A stretch of 64,000 nt of DNA from an uncultured Eubacteriales bacterium. GTDB lineage: Bacteria > Bacillota > Clostridia > Oscillospirales > CAG-272. The notes beneath the pieces were generated by a model. It was given only the letters and a program-made list of their open reading frames with translations. It ran no database searches and was not told the origin of the DNA. Positions 9,033-16,934 of this stretch are shown here, piece by piece. The stretch is from the NCBI GenBank assembly GCA_905205065.1, contig CAJLCI010000001.1:1-64000 (forward strand), given 5' to 3'. The position numbers and the translations under genes are program-made. Position 1 is the first letter of the stretch; each line of letters starts with the position of its first letter.

Positions 9033-9192
9033 TTTTTTGATTCATAATATATACTAAATAAGCAGCCGACAGGAAACGGCGCCTTAATTCCACAAAATAT
9101 ATTCTTCACCAAAATTCTATAAATCATCCGCAGGACGATAAGTAAAGATTTTAGTCTATAGCATTCATCTGATGGAAAGGAACGGTTACAAA

Positions 9193-10950
9193 ATGAACAA
9201 AAATGTCAATTACTATAAAGAATACAACGATAAAAAATATTCCGACTTCGCGGATTTACTTTATCAGTCTGCACGTGATTTTCCGTCGAAGGACTGTTAC
9301 AGATTTATACGCGATAAAAATGAATACAAAATTTCTTTTTCAAGATTCGTAAAAACCGTATATGCACTCGGACAGGCTCTCGAAAAGCTTGGCCACAACA
9401 AGGGTCACACTGCTATTATCGGAGAAAAATGTTTTGAGTGGCTCGCCTCCTATTTTGCAGCGATCATTTTCGGAGGAGTCGCCGTACCGCTTGATAAAGA
9501 GCTTGCGCATGATCAGATAAGAAATTTTGTCAATTTTGCGGATTGCGATACCGTAGTATATACAAAAAAATACGCAGATGTATTTGTCGGTCATGAATCT
9601 GAAATGCCCGGAGTAAAACTGTTTATAGAGATAACACTTGACGCTCCGGTAAATATAAATTCGGACGAAAACGACGCTACAATTCCGGACGGCAATCACA
9701 CCACCTTTGACAATCTTGTCACATGGGGGCACTCGGATATTCTTAAAAACGGCGTCTCGGCAGTTGTAAAAAATCAGGACGCCGAAAAGATGAGCATAAT
9801 TATCTTCACTTCCGGAACAACAGGAACAAGCAAGGGAGTAATGCTGTCTCAAAAAAATGTTCTCTCCTGTCTTTGCAGTGCGCTTAAACTTATTGATGTC
9901 TCATCCGACGATGTTCTTGTCTCTGTACTTCCCTTTCATCACACCTACGAAATGACAGCCGGAATTCTTGCCGCATACGCAGTCGGAGCCACAGTCTGCA
10001 TTAATGACAATATCAGAAATACGACACGTGATTTTAAATACTTTAAACCCACAATTCTTGCGCTTGTTCCGTTGTTCGTAACGACGATATATAAAAAAAT
10101 CATGGATACAGCCCGCAAAAAAGGGCTTGATAAAACACTTCAGCGGCTAATGAAAACCGACCGTGTGCTCCGTCGTGTCGGAATTGATCTCAGAAAAGCG
10201 TTCTTCTCTCAAGTGACTTCTGAGCTCGGAGGAAGACTGACAAGAATTATCTGCGGCGGCGCTCCGATGCCGCCAGACATGACCGAAAAATTTGCCTCTT
10301 TCGGAATTTCAGTTTCCGAGGGTTACGGCATAACAGAATGTTCACCCGTAATTGCAGTAGCGCCTTTTGAGTATACCAGACGCGGAAGCTGCGGCATGCT
10401 GCTTTCAAATATGCAGCTCTATATAGACCGTGACGATGTTAATGACGAGACGGGAGAAATTGTCGTCAAAGGTGATAATGTTATGCTCGGATACTACAAA
10501 AATGAAACGGCAACAGCCGATGTGCTTTCTGACCGCGGATGGTTCCGCACAGGAGACTGCGGATATATCGACAGCGACAACTATCTTTTTATAACCGGAC
10601 GAAAGAAAAACGTAATCGTACTCAATAACGGAAAAAATATTTTCCCCGAAGAAATAGAAGAATACCTCGGAGAAATTGAACTAATTAAAGAATGCACCGT
10701 CGTCGGAAGAAAGTCGGAAAAAGACGGAGCAATAAATGTAACCGCTATTATATTTCCTGACTTTGAAAGAGCAAAAGAGAAAAACATAACGGCTGACGAA
10801 GATATACATATTTATTTCAGAAATGAAATTACTAAGTTAAACAAGCGAATAGCGTCCTTTAAACAAATAAAAGGAATTGAAATACGAAAGACTCCTTTTC
10901 CCAAAACAACAACGCAGAAAATTCAGCGGCACAAGATAGACAATGAATAA
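9193..10950 (+). CDS. AMP-binding acyl-CoA synthetase (long-chain fatty acid-CoA ligase type)
   Basis: An ANL-superfamily enzyme that activates a carboxylic acid with ATP and joins it to CoA (or another acceptor). The AMP-binding P-loop IIFTSGTTGTSKGVML is present, followed by the GYGITECSPV adenylate motif and RTGDCGYID, then the C-terminal hinge region GRKKNVIVLNNGKNIFPEEIE. There is no signal peptide, and the closest group is FadD/LACS-like (585 residues). The frame is open from 9172, but GAAAGGAACGG (9175-9185) is the ribosome binding site, so the ATG at 9193 is the better start. The gene is monocistronic, between a strong promoter and a terminator. The physiological acid is unknown. Confidence 0.87.
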   Translation: MNKNVNYYKEYNDKKYSDFADLLYQSARDFPSKDCYRFIRDKNEYKISFSRFVKTVYALGQALEKLGHNKGHTAIIGEKCFEWLASYFAAIIFGGVAVPLDKELAHDQIRNFVNFADCDTVVYTKKYADVFVGHESEMPGVKLFIEITLDAPVNINSDENDATIPDGNHTTFDNLVTWGHSDILKNGVSAVVKNQDAEKMSIIIFTSGTTGTSKGVMLSQKNVLSCLCSALKLIDVSSDDVLVSVLPFHHTYEMTAGILAAYAVGATVCINDNIRNTTRDFKYFKPTILALVPLFVTTIYKKIMDTARKKGLDKTLQRLMKTDRVLRRVGIDLRKAFFSQVTSELGGRLTRIICGGAPMPPDMTEKFASFGISVSEGYGITECSPVIAVAPFEYTRRGSCGMLLSNMQLYIDRDDVNDETGEIVVKGDNVMLGYYKNETATADVLSDRGWFRTGDCGYIDSDNYLFITGRKKNVIVLNNGKNIFPEEIEEYLGEIELIKECTVVGRKSEKDGAINVTAIIFPDFERAKEKNITADEDIHIYFRNEITKLNKRIASFKQIKGIEIRKTPFPKTTTQKIQRHKIDNE

Positions 10951-10970
10951 CTGATTTTGACAAGGCTTTA

Positions 10971-11016
10971 AATACCTGAGCATTATTTAAATTGATGCTA
11001 AGGTATTTTTATTTTA
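10971..11016 (+). terminator. Rho-independent terminator after the acyl-CoA synthetase
   Basis: AATACCT-G-AGCAT pairs with ATGCT-A-AGGTATT (one mismatch), followed by TTTTATTTTATT. Confidence 0.8.
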
Positions 11017-11173
11017 TTATACACGCTTAAAACGCGGTAAAGTACTTAGCATCGTCATGCATTTAAATAAAAGCGATATAAAACAAGCAGACTTTGTTAA
11101 AAAGTCTGCACCAAATTATTCTGTTTAACATATTTTAATGAATAGAGAATAAAGTCCAAAGGAGATAAATCAT

Positions 11174-11716
11174 ATGACAGATGACAATACTCAGATAACA
11201 AACCCGGCTATCAGTCAAAACAATGAAAACTCTAACAATGACTCCGTTTTGAATAGCCCAAATATAAACCAAAATTCAAACATTACAGAAAATGGTTCCG
11301 CATCTGAAAATCCTGGCGGAATAGTCAACCCAAGTTATACAGGTTTTGGAAATCTTATTGTGCAGGTTTCCGCGGCGTCAGGCGCATACCCTATCGTAGG
11401 TGCGCTTGTGACAATATCGGACAATGACTCCGGAATTATTCGTGTTCTTGAAACTGACAGAAGCGGAAAAACACCGGAAATATCGCTTCCTACTCCAAGC
11501 ATATCGGAAAGTATGACTCCCGGAAAGATAGCATACAGTGTTTATAATATTGATACCGATGCAGAAGGATACTACGGCGCAAGAAATATAGGAGTAGCGG
11601 TTTTTCCAAATACTACTTCAATTCAGAGTGTATCTCTTGTACCTGTTTCTCCGGATTACACGCCAAGAAACGGAAAAACTCTTTTTTTCAATGAAAATAT
11701 GCCGCAAAACAAGTAA
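11174..11716 (+). CDS. Carboxypeptidase-regulatory-like domain protein of a sporulation-type cluster
   Basis: A 180-residue protein with an Asn/Ser-rich disordered first 50 residues and then a beta-sandwich-like domain. That domain begins GNLIVQVSAASGAYPIVGALVTI and continues with LETDRSGKTPEISLP, the pattern of CarboxypepD_reg/SpaA-like domains. No signal peptide or membrane segment is seen. The start follows AAAGGAGATAAATCAT. It lies 45 bases before the SpoIID-like gene in the same direction, so it is probably the first gene of that unit. A role in spore coat or cortex assembly is inferred only from the neighbours. Confidence 0.7.
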   Translation: MTDDNTQITNPAISQNNENSNNDSVLNSPNINQNSNITENGSASENPGGIVNPSYTGFGNLIVQVSAASGAYPIVGALVTISDNDSGIIRVLETDRSGKTPEISLPTPSISESMTPGKIAYSVYNIDTDAEGYYGARNIGVAVFPNTTSIQSVSLVPVSPDYTPRNGKTLFFNENMPQNK

Positions 11717-11761
11717 CCAGTTATTAATTCCAAATTCTTTAATTAAAATCGGAGAAAACAT

Positions 11762-13162
11762 ATGCCTACAGAAGCTCAGAATCCATTAATTCCGGTTATA
11801 CCTGAAACTATAACCGTTCATCTGGGATCTCCGTCGTCCAATGCCCCTAATGTGACCGTCAGCTTTTCAGACTACATAAAAAATGTCGCTTCAAGCGAGC
11901 TGTATCCTACGTGGCCGGAACCGGCGCTCAGAGCCAATATACTTGCCCAGATTTCATTCGCGTTAAGCCGTATTTATACGGAATATTACCGCAGCCGGGG
12001 GTATAATTTTGACATAACCTCGTCAACAGCAATTGATCAGTCGTTTGTAAACAACCGCGATATATTTGAAAATATTTCGCATATCGTCGATGATTTGTTC
12101 GGAACATACATAAGACGAATAAACTCAGTAGAGCCATTATTCGCTCAGTATTGCAACGGAACAACAACTACCTGCGAAGGTATGTCCCAATGGGGATCTG
12201 TCGCGCTTGCGGAAAGCGGTCTTACAGCGTTTGAAATTTTGCAGCATTATTACGGAGACGATATAGAACTTGTCGAAAATGCCCCGGTAGGATCTATAAC
12301 GGAAAGTGTACCGCCGCTGCCGCTGAGACTCGGATTCGGCGGAAATTCCGTCGCACTTTTACAAACACGTCTTAACCGCATTTCAGTAAACTATCCTAAT
12401 ATTCCTAAAATTGCAAACGTCGACGGATTTTTCGGTACAGATACCAGAAACGCGGTTATTGAATTCCAAAAGACCTTTAACCTTGTTCCCGACGGCGTAG
12501 TCGGAAGAGCAACCTGGTATGAAATTCTTCGTGTATACAGCGCGGTAAAGAGACTTAACGAGCTCAATTCCGAACAGCTCACCTTCAGCGAGCTGCCGCT
12601 TATATATCCCATTGATCTCCGTGAAGGAAGCACGGGCTACGGAGTGGAGCTGATACAGTATTACCTCAGCCTGATTTCACTTTACAACAATACTATTCCG
12701 GCAGTTGCCATAGACGGAATTTTCGGCCCGAAAACAGCAAATTCCGTATCCGCTTTCCAGCGCGTGTACGATCTGCCGGAGACGGGTATTGTAGACGCGG
12801 ATACATTTTTCAAGATGTACGATGTATTTCTCGGAATTATAAATTCCCTGCCGGATGTAAATTATGCATACAACGCGAAGCCTTTCCCTGGAATAAGCCT
12901 TCTGGTCGGTTCAACAGGAGAATACGTACGGCTTCTGCAAACATATTTGAACACACTTGCGACAGTTTATCCTGAAATCGGAACACTGGCCGTTGACGGA
13001 ATTTTCGGAGAAGCAACCGAGAACGCAGTAAAAACCGTACAGAGAATATTCGGTCTGCCGGAAACAGGCGTGGTAAATCTTGCCACATGGAATGTAATTG
13101 CGGGACAGTATGAAAGTATCTTAACAGGAGGAACACGTTCCGAAGGCCAATGGTCGGAATAG
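11762..13162 (+). CDS. SpoIID-like domain protein with three peptidoglycan-binding repeats
   Basis: SpoIID-type enzymes are lytic transglycosylases acting on denuded glycan strands. Residues about 31-165 match the SpoIID/LytB fold: SFSDYIKNVASSELYPTW with Glu46 at the catalytic Glu position, then a degenerate GMSQWGSVALAESGLTAFEIL segment near the end of the domain. Three PG_binding_1 repeats follow (about 190-262, 288-358, 376-452), each with the VDGIFG.T..AV..FQ pattern. Unlike SpoIID itself, there is no N-terminal membrane anchor or signal peptide, so it would act inside the mother cell or leave by lysis. It is co-directional with a binding-repeat protein 39 bases downstream. The start follows GGAGAAAACAT. 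Confidence 0.82.
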   Translation: MPTEAQNPLIPVIPETITVHLGSPSSNAPNVTVSFSDYIKNVASSELYPTWPEPALRANILAQISFALSRIYTEYYRSRGYNFDITSSTAIDQSFVNNRDIFENISHIVDDLFGTYIRRINSVEPLFAQYCNGTTTTCEGMSQWGSVALAESGLTAFEILQHYYGDDIELVENAPVGSITESVPPLPLRLGFGGNSVALLQTRLNRISVNYPNIPKIANVDGFFGTDTRNAVIEFQKTFNLVPDGVVGRATWYEILRVYSAVKRLNELNSEQLTFSELPLIYPIDLREGSTGYGVELIQYYLSLISLYNNTIPAVAIDGIFGPKTANSVSAFQRVYDLPETGIVDADTFFKMYDVFLGIINSLPDVNYAYNAKPFPGISLLVGSTGEYVRLLQTYLNTLATVYPEIGTLAVDGIFGEATENAVKTVQRIFGLPETGVVNLATWNVIAGQYESILTGGTRSEGQWSE

Positions 13163-13201
13163 CGGCAACTACAAATTATAATAAGAGAGGAAAATCAAGT
13201 C

Positions 13202-13732
13202 ATGGAAAGTAAAACTTCAAACCAAGACGTTATACGGGAAGCACAAAAAATCATTTTTCGTCTGTCAAGATTCACAGCCAGCATAAGTCCTGTTCAAATT
13301 GACGGAATTTACGGTCCCGAAACCGAAGCCCAAATACGTAATTTTCAAAAATATATAGGGCTTCCGCCTACCGGAGTTCTTGATCAAACAACTTTTGAAA
13401 GTCTTGTAGACGCAAACAGCGCAATCGATATTATTACAGGGTCAAGTAATTCTATATCACCATTTGAGAGAAATCTCGCCGCGCGGGTAGTATCAAAAGG
13501 TGAAGTACACGATCTCGTCACCATAATTCAAATTATGCTTCAAACTATCAGTGTTGCAACAGACGATATATTATTTGTCAATGTCAACGGACACTTCGAT
13601 GAAAATACACAGGCAGCAGTAGAAATGATTCAAAAGCTAAACGATCTGCCTCAAACAGGCGACGTCGATTTGATTACATGGAACCGTCTTTCCCGTCTCT
13701 ATAACAAATATGCAGACAGCGAAGGCATCTAA
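13202..13732 (+). CDS. Peptidoglycan-binding repeat protein
   Basis: A 176-residue protein made of two PG_binding_1 repeats (about 8-75 and 98-170). Each carries the IDGIYGPETEAQIRNFQ-type motif. It lacks a catalytic domain and a signal peptide, like the upstream SpoIID-like protein, whose C-terminal repeats it resembles. It may have arisen by duplication and separation of those repeats (inference). The start follows AAGAGAGGAAAATCAAGTC. Confidence 0.8.
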   Translation: MESKTSNQDVIREAQKIIFRLSRFTASISPVQIDGIYGPETEAQIRNFQKYIGLPPTGVLDQTTFESLVDANSAIDIITGSSNSISPFERNLAARVVSKGEVHDLVTIIQIMLQTISVATDDILFVNVNGHFDENTQAAVEMIQKLNDLPQTGDVDLITWNRLSRLYNKYADSEGI

Positions 13733-13832
13733 AAAATAATAGACCGTGAAATCATTTTATCGGTCGGTCAATATAACCGTAAAATAGTATGCATCCGTTT
13801 AGTAAAATGCTTAAATGTTAATGCAATCGTAT

Positions 13833-13882
13833 AAAAGCCGCTCAGAATTGTACGGAATGTACAATTTCCGAGCGGCTTAAAC
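13833..13882. terminator. Bidirectional terminator between convergent units
   Basis: AAGCCGCTC-(A)-GAATTGTAC pairs with GTACAATTTC-(C)-GAGCGGCTT. It lies between the plus-strand spore cluster and the minus-strand pit-DUF47 unit, with A/T-rich flanks on both sides. Confidence 0.65.
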
Positions 13883-13922
13883 AGTATACCATATTTTTGT
13901 GAGCATATATTATGAATTGTTT

Positions 13923-14543
13923 TCAAGTATTTTTTAATATTATCTGATATATGATGTCAGCGGCATGTTCGCAAAGATCGCAGCATTCCTCCAGACTTTC
14001 GCATATCGCTTTGTTCCCGACCAGCTTCTTTGTCTCGCTTTCTTCACTGAAAAGCGAATATATCAACTCTGCATAAGCTGTATCCGCTTCGCCCTCAATT
14101 GTATTAATGTCAACAAGCAGCGAGCGCAGTATCTTGGATTTCTTAAAGTTTTTAAGTTCTTTAATTGCTTCATGCAAAGCCTTAACACAACGGCAAACGA
14201 TATTAGAAAATTCGGGAACCCCAGACGGTAAATCATTAATATGGAACATATAACACTCTAAAACTACCTCGTCAAGAGCATCCGTAACATCGTCAATTAT
14301 CTGTATTAAGCTAAGTATGTCTTCCTGGTCAATCGGCGTGATAAATTCAGCGGACAAGCGGGTTAATATATCGTGATGTATCTCGTCTGCTTCATGCTCA
14401 ATATCATGCATTTTACCGCGTTTAGCCGATAATTCCTCCGCTGAATATTTGCAGAGAATTTCTTCCAGAAGCTCTGCCGCTTTAACACAATATTCTACCT
14501 GTTGTTCAGCTAATTTAAAATAATCGTTTTTATGCTTCGCCAT
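13923..14543 (-). CDS. DUF47/PhoU-like accessory protein of the phosphate transporter
   Basis: A DUF47 protein of about 206 residues, all helical, with the PhoU-like E-x-x-x-D pattern (HDIEHEADEIHHDIL at about residues 46-60, and EGEADTAYAELIYSLF). Such proteins pair with Pit transporters and are thought to modulate phosphate uptake. The gene follows pit by about 48 bases, consistent with an operon. A GTG nine bases upstream gives a longer frame, but the leader AAAAGG-ATGC-GGTGATTAAA-ATG matches the recurrent ribosome-binding pattern in this window, so the ATG at 14543 is preferred. Confidence 0.87.
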   Translation of the reverse strand: MAKHKNDYFKLAEQQVEYCVKAAELLEEILCKYSAEELSAKRGKMHDIEHEADEIHHDILTRLSAEFITPIDQEDILSLIQIIDDVTDALDEVVLECYMFHINDLPSGVPEFSNIVCRCVKALHEAIKELKNFKKSKILRSLLVDINTIEGEADTAYAELIYSLFSEESETKKLVGNKAICESLEECCDLCEHAADIIYQIILKNT

Positions 14544-14590
14544 TTTAATCACCGCATCCTTTTAAAAACAAAAGATTCCTTTCTTAGACA

Positions 14591-15640
14591 CTATGCAAAT
14601 ATAATCAAAAACAGTTTCGCCATAATATATCCGAGTACTCCGCACCCCGGAAAGGTGAAAACCCATGTCAGCACAAGATCTTTAACAATACTCCAATTTA
14701 CGTTCCTTATTCTGCGAGCCGCTCCTACTCCCATAATTGCGGTTGTTTTTGTATGCGTCGTACTCACCGGAATACCGGTAAGAGACGATAAAAGCAGACA
14801 GAGCGTAGCTGACAAATCCGCCGCAAAACCCTGATACGGTTTCAGCTTAACCATATCCATGCCGACCGATTTTATAATTCTGTATCCGCCTATAGAAGTT
14901 CCAAGTCCCATGACTAAAGAACAGATAACCATCAGCCAAATAGGAACAGTAAAGGATGACGTGTAAGCCTGCCCGTTTGCAAAAGCAGCGCCAAGCAAAA
15001 AAATTGCCATAAATTTCTGCCCGTCCTGCGCTCCGTGCATAAATGCCATCGCAGCTCCTCCGGCCACCTGTGCACCGGAGAAAAATCTTTCTGATTTTAT
15101 TCTGTTTTGATTTCTGAATATAAAAACTGTTATCTTTGATGTAATAAATCCCATTATGAAACCGAGAACAGTGGAAAATACAATACCGTAAATTACCTTT
15201 ATCCACTCAGCGCCGTTTATTCCGTCAAAACTATTGTTAATCGCAACCGCCGCACCTGAAATACCTGCAATCAGCGCATGGCTTTCACTTGTCGGAATTC
15301 CGAAATACCACGCAACTGTCGCCCAGATAACTATAGCAGCCATGGCAGCACAGAGAGCAATTAATGATATCCGGGCATCTCCGCCAAAGTCTACCATATT
15401 ATATATTGTCATAGCAACAGATGCATTGAGCGCCGTCATAACAAGTACACCGAAAAAGTTAAAAATCGCTGCCATAATGATCGCTTTACGTACACCAATT
15501 GCCCTTGTAGAAACGCAAGTGGCAATTGCATTCGGCGCATCCGTCCATCCATTTACAAGAATAACGCCTAACGTAAGCACCACAGATACCATAAGCATAG
15601 GATTATGCATCATCTGACTAATAAATTCAGCAGCCGACAT
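14591..15640 (-). CDS. pit: Pit-family inorganic phosphate transporter
   Basis: A 349-residue PHO4/Pit transporter with about ten membrane segments in two inverted halves. The first signature, NGWTDAPNAIAT (residues about 30-41), is the GANDVANA-like motif; the second repeat contains STTHTKTTAIMGVG. It imports phosphate, with cation or proton coupling in the family. ATG follows TTGAGGTGAATTT. It forms a two-gene unit with the DUF47 partner downstream. Confidence 0.9.
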   Translation of the reverse strand: MSAAEFISQMMHNPMLMVSVVLTLGVILVNGWTDAPNAIATCVSTRAIGVRKAIIMAAIFNFFGVLVMTALNASVAMTIYNMVDFGGDARISLIALCAAMAAIVIWATVAWYFGIPTSESHALIAGISGAAVAINNSFDGINGAEWIKVIYGIVFSTVLGFIMGFITSKITVFIFRNQNRIKSERFFSGAQVAGGAAMAFMHGAQDGQKFMAIFLLGAAFANGQAYTSSFTVPIWLMVICSLVMGLGTSIGGYRIIKSVGMDMVKLKPYQGFAADLSATLCLLLSSLTGIPVSTTHTKTTAIMGVGAARRIRNVNWSIVKDLVLTWVFTFPGCGVLGYIMAKLFLIIFA

Positions 15641-15732
15641 AAATTCACCTCAATTTTCCTCATTAAAGACAATAATTATATTTTATCATACAACCGGTTA
15701 AGATTGAGTAAAGAAAATATTTTTTACGAATA

Positions 15733-16542
15733 TTATTCTCCTAATATATATTTATGAGCATTATTCCAAAGAATGTCATCACGTTCTTCCGCAGCAAGCG
15801 GCAGTTCTGCAAAACGTTTAAGCTCGTCATCGCAATACTTTACCGGATAATCAGTTCCGAACATTACTCTATCGGGACCAAACGCTATTATAAGCTCATG
15901 AGCATACTCAGGAGTGATAAGCCACAGAGAAGATGAACAATCCACCCATACATTTCCGAGACCTGACAAAACATTTCTTCCCTCTTCGAACACTGAATAT
16001 CCTCCAAAATGAGCTGCGCAAATACGAAGCTTCGGAAAATCCTTTGCGACTTTTGCAATTTTTCCCGGTTCTGAATACCTATACCTCGGTCTGACATCTC
16101 CCACGTGAAAGCAAATCGGTAAATTTAACTGCTGCAGAATTTCATAAAGACGATACAGCCGCGGATCGAGCGGATCAACCTGCTGAATATCCGGATGAAT
16201 TTTAACGCCGCAAAGACCTTTTTCCATACTGCGTTTTACTTCAGATTCAATATCGGGAATATCCTGATTTATTCCCATAAATCCATACGCATCAAATCCG
16301 TTATTACGTGATTCTCCTATAAAATCAGCAATAAAATCATTAACAGCCGGAGTTTGGCGGGCGTTTGTCGCAACACCGAGAATTAAAAATCCTTCGCATC
16401 CGGCGGCGACAGAACTTTCAATATAGTCATCCGTTGTTCCCCGTCCGTCGGGAGTAAAATCATAAAATTTGCCAAGCGATGTTACCGCCTTTTCAGCAAC
16501 GGCCGCAGGATATATGTGAGCATGCGCATCAAAAACCTTCAT
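15733..16542 (-). CDS. Amidohydrolase family 2 metal-dependent hydrolase
   Basis: A TIM-barrel amidohydrolase of 269 residues (PF04909-like). The metal-binding DAHAHIYP is at the N-terminus (about residues 4-11), with IHPDIQ, CFHVGD and AAHFGGY further on, and FGTDYPVKY carrying the terminal metal Asp. Relatives include decarboxylases and lactonases; the substrate is not predictable. The frame extends to 16617, but AGAAGGAATAG sits directly before the ATG at 16542, which also gives the standard N-terminus. It stands alone, with a 17-bp tandem array immediately upstream. Confidence 0.86.
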   Translation of the reverse strand: MKVFDAHAHIYPAAVAEKAVTSLGKFYDFTPDGRGTTDDYIESSVAAGCEGFLILGVATNARQTPAVNDFIADFIGESRNNGFDAYGFMGINQDIPDIESEVKRSMEKGLCGVKIHPDIQQVDPLDPRLYRLYEILQQLNLPICFHVGDVRPRYRYSEPGKIAKVAKDFPKLRICAAHFGGYSVFEEGRNVLSGLGNVWVDCSSSLWLITPEYAHELIIAFGPDRVMFGTDYPVKYCDDELKRFAELPLAAEERDDILWNNAHKYILGE

Positions 16543-16618
16543 TTTTCTATTCCTTCTGTATATTAATAAAACTATTTTCCTTACGCATATTCCGAAGCTT
16601 TGGAAATTGTAATCCATT

Positions 16619-16722
16619 TCCGGATATTAATACCTATCAGATATTAATACCCGTCAAATATTAACACCCGTCAGATATTAACACCCGTCAAATATTAATT
16701 TACATCAGATACTGATGTTCAT
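16619..16722 (+). repeat. 17-bp tandem repeat array
   Basis: About six contiguous copies of a 17-base unit with consensus TCAGATATTAATACCCG: CGGATATTAATACCTA, TCAGATATTAATACCCG, TCAAATATTAACACCCG, TCAGATATTAACACCCG, TCAAATATTAATTTACA, TCAGATACTGATGTTCA. The outer units are the most diverged. It lies between the amidohydrolase start and the hydrogenase terminator. Confidence 0.85.
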
Positions 16723-16879
16723 AAGATGAAGGGTATGCTTGAAAATGCGATAGGCAAAGTCAAATAAATAATAACCATTGTATTACATAATAATTATTGC
16801 ACAAAACTTCCATAAGTTCAAGTATCTATCAAAAAATAATTAAATATAGTCGAAAAAATATTCCACATTTCAGTAAGCT

Positions 16880-16922
16880 TAAAAAATCCCGTCTGAACAG
16901 AAAATATCTATCCAGACGGGAT
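16880..16922 (-). terminator. Rho-independent terminator of the hydCBA operon
   Basis: ATCCCGTCTG (minus strand) pairs perfectly with CAGACGGGAT around a 17-base loop, followed by a T-run on the minus strand. It lies 12 bases past the hydA stop. Confidence 0.9.
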
Positions 16923-16934
16923 ACATTCCAATAT

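Noticed and set aside
16619..16722. CRISPR array
   Set aside because: The 17-base units are contiguous with no spacers, and no cas genes are nearby.
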